NCBI RefSeq assembly: GCF_009765875.1
Contig: NZ_LMUP01000001.1
Span: 62,001-126,000 of the forward strand
Direction of reading: 5' to 3'
Origin: Pedobacter sp. L105
GTDB taxonomy: Bacteria; Bacteroidota; Bacteroidia; Sphingobacteriales; Sphingobacteriaceae
Length of the DNA stretch: 64,000 bases
A model generated the notes under the pieces. That model searched no databases, was not told the DNA's origin, and saw only the letters and a list, made by a program, of their open reading frames with translations. Shown piece after piece: positions 9,470-18,450 of the stretch. The position numbers were made by a program, and so were the translations under genes. The first letter of the stretch is position 1. Each line of letters begins with the position of its first letter.

Positions 9470-10804
9470 TTAATGGTTAAAAGCTAATCTTTTTCCTGTT
9501 TCGTTGGTCATGAATTTACCTTTCTGGTAAGCCAGATTGCCTGATATAAAAGTGTGGGTAATATCTGCTTTGAAAGTTTGTCCTTCAAATGGCGACCAGC
9601 CGCATTTATATAAAATATTGGCTTTGGTTACTTTAACCGGATCATTCAGCGCAATCAGTACCAGGTCTGCCCAGTAACCTTCCCTGATAAAACCTCTTCT
9701 GTCGATCTGGAAGCAGGTAGCTACGTTATGCGCAGTTTTTTCTACGATCCTTTCCAGAGAGATCTTGCCCTGATGATACATTTCCAGCAGTGCAGGTAGT
9801 GCATGCTGCACTAGCGGGCCGCCTGAAGGTGCCTGTAAGTAGGGTTGTGCTTTTTCCTCTATCGTATGTGGTGCGTGATCTGTGGCGATCACGTCAATAT
9901 GGTTATCCAGTACTCCTTTAAGGATCGCTTCTTTATCTGCTGCTGTTTTAACTGCAGGGTTCCACTTGATCAGGTTTCCTTTTTCAGCATAATCATGATC
10001 ATCAAACCAAAGGTGATGAACACAGGCTTCGGCAGTGATCCTTTTATCTTTTAATGGCGTAATGGCATCAAACAGGCCTACTTCCTTAGCTGTAGAGATA
10101 TGTAAGATATGCAGACGCGTATTATATTTTTTTGCCAGGGATACGGCTAATGAAGAGGAGATATAACAGGCTTCGGCCGAGCGGATCAGCGGATGCATGT
10201 CTATCGTTATGTTTTCTCCGTATTTTTCTTTGTAGGCCGCCATGTTATTCCGAATGGTCAATTCATCTTCGCAATGTGTAGCTACCAGCATTGGCGCCTG
10301 ACTGAAGATATTTTCCAGTACCTGTTGATTATCTACCAGCATGTTTCCGGTAGAAGAACCCATGAATACTTTGATACCGCAAACATTTGCCGGATCTGTT
10401 TTTAGTACTTCTTCTATATTATCATTGGAGGCCCCCATAAAAAAGGAGTAATTGGCCAGTGACATTTCTGAGGCAATAGCGTATTTGTCGGCCAGCAGCT
10501 CCTGTGTTAACGTATTGGGAACAGTATTGGGCATTTCCATAAAAGAGGTGATGCCACCTGCTACAGCAGCCATACTTTCCGTAAAGATGTCTGCTTTGTG
10601 GGTTAAACCGGGTTCTCTGAAATGGACCTGATCGTCAATCATACCAGGAAACAAGTGTAATCCTTCTGCATTGATCACCTGATCTGCTGTTTTGCTAATG
10701 TTTGGGCTTATTTCGTCAATAAATCCGTCTTTGATAAAAACATCCGCAACGTAAGTTTTGCCTTCATTAACTAAAGTTGCGGCTTTAATGAGAATAGTTT
10801 TCAT
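9470..10804 (-). CDS. pyrC: Dihydroorotase (catalytic type)
   Basis: Third step of de novo pyrimidine synthesis: interconverts N-carbamoyl-aspartate and dihydroorotate. 444 residues of the amidohydrolase superfamily. Visible active-site elements are MIDDQVHFREPG (metal-ligand strand; the first of the usual HxH pair is Gln here, as I recall for other Bacteroidota), GIKVFMGSSTGNM (region of the carbamylated lysine), ATHCEDE, LHILHIS and VIATDHAPHT (catalytic Asp). Contrast with the gene at 47.4 kb, which has lost these residues. It heads a minus-strand run with the DUF3810 gene. Confidence 0.9.
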   Translation of the reverse strand: MKTILIKAATLVNEGKTYVADVFIKDGFIDEISPNISKTADQVINAEGLHLFPGMIDDQVHFREPGLTHKADIFTESMAAVAGGITSFMEMPNTVPNTLTQELLADKYAIASEMSLANYSFFMGASNDNIEEVLKTDPANVCGIKVFMGSSTGNMLVDNQQVLENIFSQAPMLVATHCEDELTIRNNMAAYKEKYGENITIDMHPLIRSAEACYISSSLAVSLAKKYNTRLHILHISTAKEVGLFDAITPLKDKRITAEACVHHLWFDDHDYAEKGNLIKWNPAVKTAADKEAILKGVLDNHIDVIATDHAPHTIEEKAQPYLQAPSGGPLVQHALPALLEMYHQGKISLERIVEKTAHNVATCFQIDRRGFIREGYWADLVLIALNDPVKVTKANILYKCGWSPFEGQTFKADITHTFISGNLAYQKGKFMTNETGKRLAFNH

Positions 10805-10809
10805 ATCTG

Positions 10810-10817
10810 CAAATCTA
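10810..10817 (-). promoter_or_regulatory. Candidate -7 promoter box of pyrC
   Basis: TAGATTTG on the minus strand matches TAnnTTTG. Five nucleotides separate it from the pyrC ATG, another candidate leaderless start. Confidence 0.45.
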
Positions 10818-11010
10818 TAAACTTTTTAATCAAATCGTTTGAAACACACCTTTAATGCAATCTGGAAGATCATTGATGCTCAAAAGGTCTATTTTTTATG
10901 CATACAAAATATTGGACTATAATTAAATTTATAGTAATTTAATATTAATCATTTATTTTTTATTGTTCTAAATAATTACAATATTTGCTCTTGTAAATAA
11001 TTAACGAAGA

Positions 11011-11493
11011 ATGAACAATGAGAGATATCAACATATTACTTCGTCACCTGATAAATCTGAATTCAAATTTATTAGTGAAGGCAAAAATGGAGCGATTAAG
11101 AAACTAATACAATACAAGAAAGTTCATGCTGAACTGCCGGATATATATAATTTGTGTTTTGGTAATCTATCTGAAAATGGTAAATCGGTAGATGATAGTG
11201 TGAGATCTAATAATGGTGATATGATGAAAATCTTAACAACTGGGGCATTTACAGTGAATGAATTTATTAGCTGTTATCCGGATAAAATTATTTATATCAG
11301 AGGAAGCGATCCTGCAAGAACGAGGCTCTATCAAATTGCAATTAATAAATACTTCGATGAAATTATTAAAAATTATGAACTGTACGGGCACGTTTTTAAA
11401 CCAGCAACAGAGACTTCGGAAGAAGAAGATTATGATGAACCCTTCCAGAAAAACAAAAACTATTACGGCTTTTTAGTGATTAGAAAAATTTAA
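11011..11493 (+). CDS. DUF6934 family protein, function unknown
   Basis: 160 residues, no signal peptide or membrane segment, acidic near the C-terminus (SEEEDYDEP). Features I associate with DUF6934 are FKFISEGKNG near the N-terminus, IYNLCFGNL, a central SNNGDMMKIL, then FISCYPDKIIYIRGSDPARTRLYQIAINKY and a terminal YYGFLVIRK. Its function is not known to me. A 48-codon ORF follows after 12 nt on the same strand. The gene sits in clearly AT-richer DNA than pyrC and the helicase, suggesting acquisition. A decayed homologue with an adjacent small ORF lies at 34.2-34.7 kb. Confidence 0.75.
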   Translation: MNNERYQHITSSPDKSEFKFISEGKNGAIKKLIQYKKVHAELPDIYNLCFGNLSENGKSVDDSVRSNNGDMMKILTTGAFTVNEFISCYPDKIIYIRGSDPARTRLYQIAINKYFDEIIKNYELYGHVFKPATETSEEEDYDEPFQKNKNYYGFLVIRKI

Positions 11494-11505
11494 ATTTATA
11501 ATGAT

Positions 11506-11652
11506 ATGAAAACAAATAAAGTTACCCTTGGTCAAAAGACAGTTGTCAAAATTGATCATAGCTTAGACAAATTTAAAGACATGAATTTATTTGAAAAGAA
11601 AACAGCAGAGTCTGCTGCGGTTTTGCTAAGAGCGAAACTTACTTTTAGATAG
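11506..11652 (+). CDS. Small ORF (48 aa) paired with the DUF6934 gene
   Basis: Starts with ATG 12 nt after the DUF6934 stop and encodes 48 residues, basic overall and without a membrane segment. Its central IDHSLDKFKD and the near-terminal RAKLTF resemble FDQTLDKYSK and NAKFDF of the 51-residue ORF at 34.0 kb, which also sits next to a DUF6934 sequence. That shared pattern, rather than length, is the reason to call it a gene. No known family recognised. A role as partner or antidote of DUF6934 is a guess. Confidence 0.5.
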   Translation: MKTNKVTLGQKTVVKIDHSLDKFKDMNLFEKKTAESAAVLLRAKLTFR

Positions 11653-11756
11653 TTATGGTAAGCTTAAGCGTATAATTTCAAGGTTTATGCGCTTAAGCTT
11701 TAATTAATTGCAAAAGCTTAAAATGTGTTTTCCCCAATAGCTAATCCAGATTATAC

Positions 11757-11764
11757 TATATTTG
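11757..11764 (+). promoter_or_regulatory. Candidate -7 promoter box of DEAD-box helicase gene
   Basis: TATATTTG fits TAnnTTTG exactly and ends 4 nt before the ATG at 11769, so transcription would begin at or next to the start codon. Confidence 0.5.
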
Positions 11765-11768
11765 CAAA

Positions 11769-13106
11769 ATGTCGAAAACATTCGAAGAGTTTAACCTTAA
11801 CAGACAGATTTTAAATGCTGTTGCTGATGCAGGGTTTACAGTTGCTACTCCAATACAAGAAAAAGCAATTGCACCGGTTTTATCCGGACAGGATATTTTT
11901 GGCATTGCTGAAACCGGTACCGGTAAAACAGCAGCCTATGTGTTGCCTATATTAATGCAGTTAAAATATGCCCAGGGAGATGCTGCGCGTGCTTTAATTC
12001 TTGCGCCAACGCGCGAGTTAGCTATGCAGATCGCTGAACATGTAAAAATATTTTCAAAATATACTGACCTGCGTTCTGTAGTGGTATTTGGGGGGATTGG
12101 ACCGAAAACACAGATTGAGCAGATCAAAGCAGGGGTAGATATTATTATTGCTACACCAGGACGTTTCCTTGATATATATTTATCAGGACACATCAATACC
12201 CAATACCTGAAATTCCTGGTGTTGGATGAAGCTGATAAAATGATGGATATGGGCTTTATAGGTTCTATTCACCGTATTTTGGAAGTGGTGCCGCGCAGAA
12301 GACAGAATTTGCTTTTCTCTGCCACCATGAGTGAGCTGGTGCATAAAATTGCCGGGGATTTCCTGAAAAACCCTACCATTATTGAGGTGGGAGAGCAGGC
12401 TACGCCTGCGCAGACCGTAACCCAGGTTTTATATCAGGTGCCGAACTTTAAAACCAAGATCAATTTGCTCCAGCATTTGCTGAAAAATGATGTTGATTTT
12501 AAAAGGCTGATCATTTTTTGCAAAACCAAAACTGTTGCCGATAACATACACAGCTTTATTGTACGCCGTTTTGGCGAAGAAGCCGTTAGGGTAATTCATG
12601 CCAATAAAGGGCAAAATACAAGGATCAATTCCATCAATGCTTTTAAAGAAGGAAATTTACGTGTGCTCGTGGCTACAGATGTAGCCTCCAGAGGGATCGA
12701 TGTTGCTGAGGTAAGCCATGTAATAAACTTTGATGTGCCGATCATCATTGAAGATTATGTTCACCGTATCGGCCGTACGGGCAGGGCATATGCTAAAGGA
12801 GATGCATTGACCTTCTGTACCGAAGCAGAAACCTACTACGTCAGGAAGATTGAAAAACTGATGCGTCAAAACATTCCTGTAATTCCTATACCAGAGGAAG
12901 TTTTTATTGAAGAAACGCCCTTTGAGGAAAAACAATTCATTGCCAGGGAGATTGACAATCAGAAGAAAAAAGATGATCCTGACTTTAAAGGTGCCTTCCA
13001 TGAGAAGAAACACGCCGCTGCCATTGCTACGGCGGCTGCCGCTGCTGCAAAGAAAAAAGCGGATAAAACCCCGGCCTGGAAAAAGAGAAAATTCAAAAAA
13101 ACTTAG
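11769..13106 (+). CDS. DEAD-box ATP-dependent RNA helicase
   Basis: 445-residue RNA-unwinding ATPase, likely acting in ribosome assembly or RNA turnover. All DEAD-box motifs are in order: Q motif (FEEFNLNRQILNAV with TPIQEKAI), motif I AETGTGKT, Ia PTRELAMQ, Ib TPGR, motif II VLDEADKM, motif III SAT, IV IIFCKTK, V ATDVASRGID, and VI HRIGRTGRA. The tail is Lys/Ala-rich (about residues 400-445), typical of RhlE/DbpA-like proteins and probably binds RNA. A TTG-started ORF begins 2 nt after its stop. Confidence 0.93.
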   Translation: MSKTFEEFNLNRQILNAVADAGFTVATPIQEKAIAPVLSGQDIFGIAETGTGKTAAYVLPILMQLKYAQGDAARALILAPTRELAMQIAEHVKIFSKYTDLRSVVVFGGIGPKTQIEQIKAGVDIIIATPGRFLDIYLSGHINTQYLKFLVLDEADKMMDMGFIGSIHRILEVVPRRRQNLLFSATMSELVHKIAGDFLKNPTIIEVGEQATPAQTVTQVLYQVPNFKTKINLLQHLLKNDVDFKRLIIFCKTKTVADNIHSFIVRRFGEEAVRVIHANKGQNTRINSINAFKEGNLRVLVATDVASRGIDVAEVSHVINFDVPIIIEDYVHRIGRTGRAYAKGDALTFCTEAETYYVRKIEKLMRQNIPVIPIPEEVFIEETPFEEKQFIAREIDNQKKKDDPDFKGAFHEKKHAAAIATAAAAAAKKKADKTPAWKKRKFKKT

Positions 13107-13108
13107 TC

Positions 13109-13378
13109 TTGAAATTAACGCCATTAAATATAGCCACTTCGGCTTGCCTGGTACTGGGAGGGTTTCTTCTGATTAGCCCTGCGCAGCAAATGCCGGTTCA
13201 AAAGGGAATTAACGGAATGGTGATTGGCCTTTGTTTTTTAGCTGCAATTATTGCATTCATTTCAGATCTAATTTTCCGGAAGTTTATACCTTTGCTCCGA
13301 AATCTATGGGTAGTAGAATGTGCATTTATTGTATTTACCCTGGTTTTAATGGTCATTATGAAGATGACCATTGCTTAA
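13109..13378 (+). CDS. Small membrane protein, unknown function
   Basis: 89 residues from a TTG start only 2 nt after the helicase stop. Three hydrophobic segments are visible (about 8-24, 33-53 and 65-87). No family recognised. The tight spacing suggests translational coupling to the helicase. Lower confidence because the start is TTG and no domain is recognised. Confidence 0.5.
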   Translation: MKLTPLNIATSACLVLGGFLLISPAQQMPVQKGINGMVIGLCFLAAIIAFISDLIFRKFIPLLRNLWVVECAFIVFTLVLMVIMKMTIA

Positions 13379-13488
13379 TAAATTAAACAAACATATTCTT
13401 TAATGAAACCTGCACAAGCTAACAGCTTGCGAAAATGAATAAGCCGATGCAAGCTTCATAACCTTTAAAAAAAAACAATTATTTACTG

Positions 13489-13824
13489 ATGAAAACAGCA
13501 GAAATTAAAATAACGGTAGAGTTAGACGATAATAATGTCCCTGAGAATTTATTATGGGAATCTACAGATGCAGAAAAACAGGAAAAAGTACCTGTTAAGT
13601 CTATGATGCTTGCTTTGTGGGATCACAATTATAAAAACTCAATGCGTATTGATCTCTGGACTAAAGATATGCCTGTTGATGAGATGAAAAGATTCTTTTA
13701 TGAAACCCTGCAAACTATGGGCGATAGCTTTTTAAAAGCTACAGGAGAGAAATTAATTGTTGAAGATCTGCGTGACTATTGTGCACATTTTGCAGATAAG
13801 ATGGGAATAGACCAGGGTAAATAA
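13489..13824 (+). CDS. gldC: Gliding motility protein GldC
   Basis: 111-residue soluble protein matching GldC in length and sequence: MKTAEIKITVELDDNNVPE at the start, then WESTDAE, MMLALWD and LRIDLWTKDMP-like segments (MRIDLWTKDMPVDEMK), and DYCAHFADKMG near the end. In Flavobacterium GldC belongs to the set of Gld proteins linked to gliding, but its biochemical role is unclear, and it is conserved in non-gliding relatives. gldB is not present here. No signal peptide. Confidence 0.86.
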   Translation: MKTAEIKITVELDDNNVPENLLWESTDAEKQEKVPVKSMMLALWDHNYKNSMRIDLWTKDMPVDEMKRFFYETLQTMGDSFLKATGEKLIVEDLRDYCAHFADKMGIDQGK

Positions 13825-13845
13825 TTTCCTATAATTCATAACCTG

Positions 13846-14256
13846 ATGAGAACGCAAGGTGTAATTGGAGCCGTAGTTATGGCTGTAGGCGGCATGTGTC
13901 CTTTGGTACATGTTCCTATCATAGGAAACTGGAACTATTTTGGGATAGATATTTCTTTAGGATCAGTCTATTATGTCATTGTAGTTTTAGCTTTATTGGG
14001 TGCTTTTTTAAATAAAACAGATTTGATGCGCGGTTCGGGCTGGACAGCCATCGTTTGGGTGATACTCACTTTAGCTGCGGTATGGTTTAAATCTCACGAC
14101 TATTTTAGTTTCATTCATTTCAGGAACCTGATCAATCTCGCTTCGCGGGTAGTAAAATATAAATGGGGATGGATGGTCATCATTGCCGGTGCCCTGGCTT
14201 TGATTACCGTTAAAAAACCAGCTGTAAAGTCTGAGTTTTCCAGCTTACCCAACTAA
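13846..14256 (+). CDS. Conserved membrane protein, unknown function
   Basis: 136 residues with four hydrophobic stretches (about 5-24, 38-56, 64-82 and 108-122). No domain recognised. It starts 21 nt after gldC and is probably co-transcribed. It likely resides in the inner membrane; the function is unknown. Confidence 0.6.
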   Translation: MRTQGVIGAVVMAVGGMCPLVHVPIIGNWNYFGIDISLGSVYYVIVVLALLGAFLNKTDLMRGSGWTAIVWVILTLAAVWFKSHDYFSFIHFRNLINLASRVVKYKWGWMVIIAGALALITVKKPAVKSEFSSLPN

Positions 14257-14375
14257 TCTTCTAGTGCTGCCGGATAATCCGGCGGCATTAAATAGCCATT
14301 TATCAGGGGAGTACAATAATATTGGGATTTCAGCTGCAAATTGCTGCTGGTTTCAAAAATAACCAACGATAAAAT

Positions 14376-14383
14376 TATCTTTG
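14376..14383 (+). promoter_or_regulatory. Candidate promoter of ccmB
   Basis: TATCTTTG (TAnnTTTG) ends 7 nt before the ccmB ATG; a TTTC at 14351-14354, 21 nt upstream, could serve as the -33 element. The predicted leader is close to zero length. Confidence 0.48.
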
Positions 14384-14390
14384 TTACGAA

Positions 14391-15050
14391 ATGCAATTAG
14401 TAAAAGAAGTCAAATTTTTAATTGGAAAAGAATTGTTGCTCGAGTGGCGTTCAAAGTATGCATTGAATGGGGTAATACTTTATGTAGTATCTACAGTATT
14501 TGTCTGTTTTTTATCGTTTAGATCCCTTAAGGGGGTTACCTGGAATGCCCTTTTCTGGATCATCATGTTATTCGCTTCGATCAATACGGTTTCAAAAAGC
14601 TTTCTTCAGGAAAGTAAGGGCAGGCAGTTATACATTTACACGATAGCAAGCCCATTGGCACTGATCATTTCAAAGACCATTTACAATATCTTTTTAATGC
14701 TGTTGGTTACATTCATCGCATTAGGATTTTATCTGCTGGTATTTGACTATACACCTCAGGATATGGGCTTATATCTGCTGGCTGTGGTGCTGGGAAGTAT
14801 AAGTTTTTCTACCATTTTTACCATGATCTCTGCTATCGCTTCTAAAGCAGGTAACGGAGGGATGCTGATGGCAATTTTAAGCTTTCCGGTAGTTATCCCG
14901 GTAATCATCATGCTGATCAAGCTGTCAAAAAATGCGGTAGACGGACTGGATAGGAGTGTGAGCCTGGATGAAATAGCTACGCTGGTGATTATCAATGTAC
15001 TGGTGGCTGTATTTTCTCTCTTGTTATTTCCCTATTTATGGCGTGATTAA
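14391..15050 (+). CDS. ccmB: Cytochrome c maturation / heme exporter membrane protein CcmB
   Basis: 219-residue inner-membrane permease-like subunit of the CcmABCD complex, which releases holo-CcmE in System I cytochrome c maturation. The N-terminal FLIGKELLLEWRSKYALNGVILY and the following ASINTVSKSFLQESKGRQLYIYTIASP are characteristic; six hydrophobic segments follow. ccmA, its ATPase partner, is not in this window. It is followed by ccmC after an 81-nt gap containing a further promoter-like box. Confidence 0.88.
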   Translation: MQLVKEVKFLIGKELLLEWRSKYALNGVILYVVSTVFVCFLSFRSLKGVTWNALFWIIMLFASINTVSKSFLQESKGRQLYIYTIASPLALIISKTIYNIFLMLLVTFIALGFYLLVFDYTPQDMGLYLLAVVLGSISFSTIFTMISAIASKAGNGGMLMAILSFPVVIPVIIMLIKLSKNAVDGLDRSVSLDEIATLVIINVLVAVFSLLLFPYLWRD

Positions 15051-15090
15051 CCTGATTTACAATAATTAACCGAAATATATAAAGCTTTAT

Positions 15091-15098
15091 TACCTTTG
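15091..15098 (+). promoter_or_regulatory. Candidate -7 box upstream of ccmC
   Basis: TACCTTTG matches TAnnTTTG and lies 33 nt before the ccmC ATG, within the ccmB-ccmC gap. A -33 TTTG is not seen. Confidence 0.35.
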
Positions 15099-15131
15099 AA
15101 TTCTCAAATTTCAGACTGATCAGCACTACAG

Positions 15132-15827
15132 ATGATCCGTTTAAAAGGCGATCTTAAATCTAAAATAATGTATAAATCCTGGTGGAAAATTTTAGGGTCA
15201 GTACTGGTAGTTTACTCTACTATAGCAGGCTTCCTGTTTACAGTACCTCCTTTACCTATTCTGCATCAAAGCATTAGAAATTTATATTTCCATGTGCCGA
15301 TGTGGTTCAGTATGATCACACTTTTCAGTATTTCCGTATACCACAGCGTTAAATATCTGCGCACCAACAATGAAGAAGATGATTTGAAGTCGGTTCAAAG
15401 TATCAACGCCGGGATTGTGTTTGGTATACTAGGCCTGGTTACCGGTTCTGTATGGGCGCGTTTCACCTGGGGACAAGCATGGAGTTTTGATGTAAAGCAG
15501 AATTTTGCGGCCATTGCCATGTTATTGTATTTTGCTTACCTGGTATTGAGAAATGCGATTGATGAAGAGCAAAAACGTGCAAAGATCTCTGCTATCTACA
15601 ATATTTTTGCTTTTCCAATGATGGTCGTGTTACTTTTTGTACTGCCAAGGTTATCAGACTCACTTCATCCGGGTAACGGGGGGAACCCGGGATTTAATGC
15701 CTATGACCTGGATAGCCATATGAGAATGGTATTTTACCCTGCATGTGCAGGCTGGATCATGATTGGCGGATGGATCTACAGCATATTATTTAGAGTTGCC
15801 TCTTTAGAAAAAAAGAAATTAGTATAA
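15132..15827 (+). CDS. ccmC: Cytochrome c maturation heme-handling protein CcmC
   Basis: 231-residue polytopic protein of the CcmC/CcmF/CcsA superfamily that loads heme onto CcmE. Six hydrophobic segments. The tryptophan-rich periplasmic loop reads WGQAWSFDVKQN, a diverged form of the WGxWWxWDxRLT motif of proteobacterial CcmC; two histidines (in YFHVPM and SLHPGN) are candidate heme ligands. ATG at 15132 is 30 nt before a second in-frame ATG (15168, MYKSWW) that is also a credible start. ccmD follows after 16 nt. Confidence 0.86.
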   Translation: MIRLKGDLKSKIMYKSWWKILGSVLVVYSTIAGFLFTVPPLPILHQSIRNLYFHVPMWFSMITLFSISVYHSVKYLRTNNEEDDLKSVQSINAGIVFGILGLVTGSVWARFTWGQAWSFDVKQNFAAIAMLLYFAYLVLRNAIDEEQKRAKISAIYNIFAFPMMVVLLFVLPRLSDSLHPGNGGNPGFNAYDLDSHMRMVFYPACAGWIMIGGWIYSILFRVASLEKKKLV

Positions 15828-15843
15828 ATCAATTTAAGGAATT

Positions 15844-16050
15844 ATGAAAAAAATATTAACCACCCTGTTGCTGCTCCTTGTTAGTGTACAAATATTCGCT
15901 CAGGGTGAAGGATCTGCCGTTGCAGATACTTTAGCAGGATCTGATAAAATCTACGTTGTTGTTACCTGTGTCACCCTAATTTTATTAGGATTACTCATTT
16001 TCCTGTTCTCTGTAGAGCGAAGAATAAAAAAATTAGAAAAAAAATCTTAA
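15844..16050 (+). CDS. ccmD: CcmD-like small membrane protein
   Basis: 68 residues: an N-terminal hydrophobic signal-like segment (1-20, ending QIFAQ), a short periplasmic stretch, one membrane helix (about 37-58) and a basic C-terminus (RRIKKLEKKS). The position after ccmC and the single helix with a charged tail fit CcmD, which stabilises the CcmABC-CcmE complex. AAGGAATT precedes the ATG as a weak ribosome-binding site. Sequence evidence alone is limited by the small size. Confidence 0.68.
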   Translation: MKKILTTLLLLLVSVQIFAQGEGSAVADTLAGSDKIYVVVTCVTLILLGLLIFLFSVERRIKKLEKKS

Positions 16051-16133
16051 TACAAAATCTATTTTTAAAGCCTTTAACAGAGGTTTTTGATCGATTTTAT
16101 CAAATTGTTGGAGTTACACTAAGTTATTATTTA

Positions 16134-16166
16134 TTTGTATTAATCATTTTTTTTAGTGCAATTTTG
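16134..16166 (+). promoter_or_regulatory. Candidate promoter of glutamate dehydrogenase gene
   Basis: TTTG at 16134-16137 and CAATTTTG at 16159-16166 (one mismatch to TAnnTTTG) are separated by 21 nt. The ATG is 37 nt further on. The -7 box lies in a short palindrome, TGCAATTTTGCA. Confidence 0.4.
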
Positions 16167-16203
16167 CACCCGTAAAAGAATAAATACTCTAACCAAATAA
16201 ATA

Positions 16204-17625
16204 ATGGCTACTACAGCAAACGAGACAACTTTCTTTACAGATGTCTGTAAGAATTTTGATAACGCAGCACAATTCACTGGGCACCCGGATGGATTACTCT
16301 CCCAAATTAAAGCTTGTAACAGTGTGTATCGCTTCCAGTTTCCTATCCGCAGGGGTAATGGATTCGAAGTTATAGATGCATGGCGTGTGGAGCACTCTCA
16401 CCATATGAGTCCTACAAAAGGAGGGATTCGTTACAGTGAGATGGTAAATGAGGATGAGGTAATGGCACTGGCAGCACTGATGACTTACAAGTGCGCAATT
16501 GTAAATGTTCCTTTTGGCGGTGCTAAAGGGGGAATTAAAATCACTCCAAAAAACTACACCGTAGCAGAATTGGAGAACATCACCCGCCGTTACACAACGG
16601 AATTAATCAAAAAGAATTTTATTGGCCCTGGTATTGACGTTCCTGCTCCCGATTATGGATCTGGCGAGCGTGAAATGAGCTGGATTGCCGATACGTATAT
16701 GACCATGAACCCAGGTCAGCTGGATGCCCTTGGTTGTGTTACCGGTAAACCTATTGCCCTGCATGGTATCCGCGGACGTAAGGAAGCTACCGGGCGTGGT
16801 GTTGCCTATGCCGTAAGGGAATGTGTGCGGATTACGGAAGATATGGAGAAAATTGGCCTTAAGGCTGGTTTAGGTGATAAAAGGGTTATCGTTCAGGGAT
16901 TAGGAAATGTGGGTTACCACTCCGCAAAATTCCTGGCTGAATTTGGTGCTACTATTGTTGGTCTTTGTGAATACGAAGGTGCCATTTACAATGAGAACGG
17001 GCTGAATGTTGACGAGGTTTTTGCGCACCGCAAGCTAACAGGTTCAATTTTAGGTTTCCCGGGAGCTAAAGAATTTAAAAATCCGATGGAAGGTTTGGAG
17101 CAGCCATGTGACATATTGGTTCCTGCAGCACTAGAAAATCAGATCACTGTTCACAACATCAAAAACATCAAGGCGAAAATCATCGCTGAAGGTGCTAATG
17201 GTCCTTGTACGCCAGAGGCGGAAGAGATCTTTACAGAAATGGGCGGTATCATCATTCCTGATATGTATTGTAACGCCGGTGGGGTAACGGTATCTTATTT
17301 TGAATGGTTAAAAAACCTTTCTCACGTAGCTTTTGGCCGCATGGAAAAACGTTATGCAGAAAACTCTAACGCTAACCTGATCAATACACTGGAAAGCTTA
17401 ACCGGACAAAGCATACCATCAGAACACAGGTTGATGATCGTTAAAGGTGCTTCTGAACTGGAACTGGTAAACTCCGGACTGGAAGATACGATGATTCATT
17501 CTTATCATGAGATCAGGGAAACTTTAGTCACCAAGCCTGGTATACAGACGTTAAGAACGGCTGCATTTGTCGGGTCGATCGATAAAATTGCAGTTTCTTA
17601 TATGAACTTAGGTATTTGGCCATAG
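16204..17625 (+). CDS. Glu/Leu/Phe/Val dehydrogenase family, probable glutamate dehydrogenase
   Basis: 473-residue cytoplasmic enzyme for reversible oxidative deamination of an amino acid, probably glutamate to 2-oxoglutarate. Key elements: [10 protein letters not shown] and [10 protein letters not shown] (substrate-binding and catalytic lysines), [21 protein letters not shown], the Rossmann loop [31 protein letters not shown] and [16 protein letters not shown]. The length is somewhat above the usual 410-450. It is inserted between ccmD and ccmE and has its own promoter-like box and terminator, so it is probably an independent unit. NAD versus NADP preference is not assigned. Confidence 0.9.
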   Translation: MATTANETTFFTDVCKNFDNAAQFTGHPDGLLSQIKACNSVYRFQFPIRRGNGFEVIDAWRVEHSHHMSPTKGGIRYSEMVNEDEVMALAALMTYKCAIVNVPFGGAKGGIKITPKNYTVAELENITRRYTTELIKKNFIGPGIDVPAPDYGSGEREMSWIADTYMTMNPGQLDALGCVTGKPIALHGIRGRKEATGRGVAYAVRECVRITEDMEKIGLKAGLGDKRVIVQGLGNVGYHSAKFLAEFGATIVGLCEYEGAIYNENGLNVDEVFAHRKLTGSILGFPGAKEFKNPMEGLEQPCDILVPAALENQITVHNIKNIKAKIIAEGANGPCTPEAEEIFTEMGGIIIPDMYCNAGGVTVSYFEWLKNLSHVAFGRMEKRYAENSNANLINTLESLTGQSIPSEHRLMIVKGASELELVNSGLEDTMIHSYHEIRETLVTKPGIQTLRTAAFVGSIDKIAVSYMNLGIWP

Positions 17626-17654
17626 GTCAGATTTTTTGAATATGTTTAAAAGGG

Positions 17655-17689
17655 GGATCCGTAACGTGAGAACGTTGCGGATTTTTTTT
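17655..17689 (+). terminator. Rho-independent terminator after glutamate dehydrogenase
   Basis: An 11-bp stem (17657-17667 with 17672-17682, one G-T pair) closes a GAGA tetraloop and is followed by eight T residues (17682-17689). Confidence 0.85.
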
Positions 17690-17766
17690 GTAAAAAAAAG
17701 GAGCTTCAATATGACATTCAGGTTGAAATGCCGGGCATGCAAATTCCGTATATTGGTTGTCACAGG

Positions 17767-18450
17767 ATGGAATTATCCAAAATCAAGATACCGATGAAAG
17801 CAGGTTTTTTTTTATTGTCAGTAGCCCTATTCTTAAATGCATGTTCAGGGAGTCAGAAAATAGCGAGTAACAATGGTTTTGCCGTGCTGCCCAAACCAAC
17901 TTCTTCAGAAGCTGTTGCTACCTTTGCCGGCGGTTGTTTCTGGGCAATGCAGGAAAGCCTGTTTCAGCTAAAAGGGGTAAACACAGTAATCAGTGGATAT
18001 GCCGGGGGAAGCACTGTTGATCCAACCTATGCAGAAGTATCGATGCAAAATACAGGGCATGCAGAATCTGTACAGGTATATTATAATCCACAGGTGATTT
18101 CCTATGAAGAGCTGCTGCGTGCATTTTTCTTTGCCCATAATCCTACAGAACTGAACAGGCAAGGACCAGATGTAGGGCCTGAATACAGGTCAATTGCTTT
18201 TTACCGTAATCCGCAGGAATTGAAATCAATTTATAAAGTAATGTCAAAAATGCAGGCAGAAAAGGATTACAACGGACAATTTGTAACAGAAGCAGAACAA
18301 TTCGGCGTTTTTTATCCGGCAGAAAGCTCACATCAGGATTATTATGAGCGGAATCCCTGGGATCCCTATATCAGAAGTGTTTCCAGGCCTAAAGTTTTGC
18401 ATGTAAGGGCAGAAATGCCACAATTGATTAAAGCAGAATACCTTAAATAG
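17767..18450 (+). CDS. msrA: Peptide-methionine (S)-S-oxide reductase MsrA, lipoprotein form
   Basis: Repairs methionine-S-sulfoxide in proteins. The catalytic motif GGCFWAMQ holds the nucleophilic Cys; downstream are GYAGG, TGHAESVQVYY, FFFAHNPTELNRQGPDVGPEYRS and SSHQDYYERNPW, all typical of MsrA. An N-terminal lipoprotein signal precedes the domain (FFLLSVALFLNAC lipobox), so the enzyme probably acts on the outer side of the inner membrane or in the periplasm. Start choice is uncertain: ATG 17767 (used here) or ATG 17794, which begins the signal peptide proper; an upstream ATG at 17728 looks too early. Confidence 0.88.
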   Translation: MELSKIKIPMKAGFFLLSVALFLNACSGSQKIASNNGFAVLPKPTSSEAVATFAGGCFWAMQESLFQLKGVNTVISGYAGGSTVDPTYAEVSMQNTGHAESVQVYYNPQVISYEELLRAFFFAHNPTELNRQGPDVGPEYRSIAFYRNPQELKSIYKVMSKMQAEKDYNGQFVTEAEQFGVFYPAESSHQDYYERNPWDPYIRSVSRPKVLHVRAEMPQLIKAEYLK

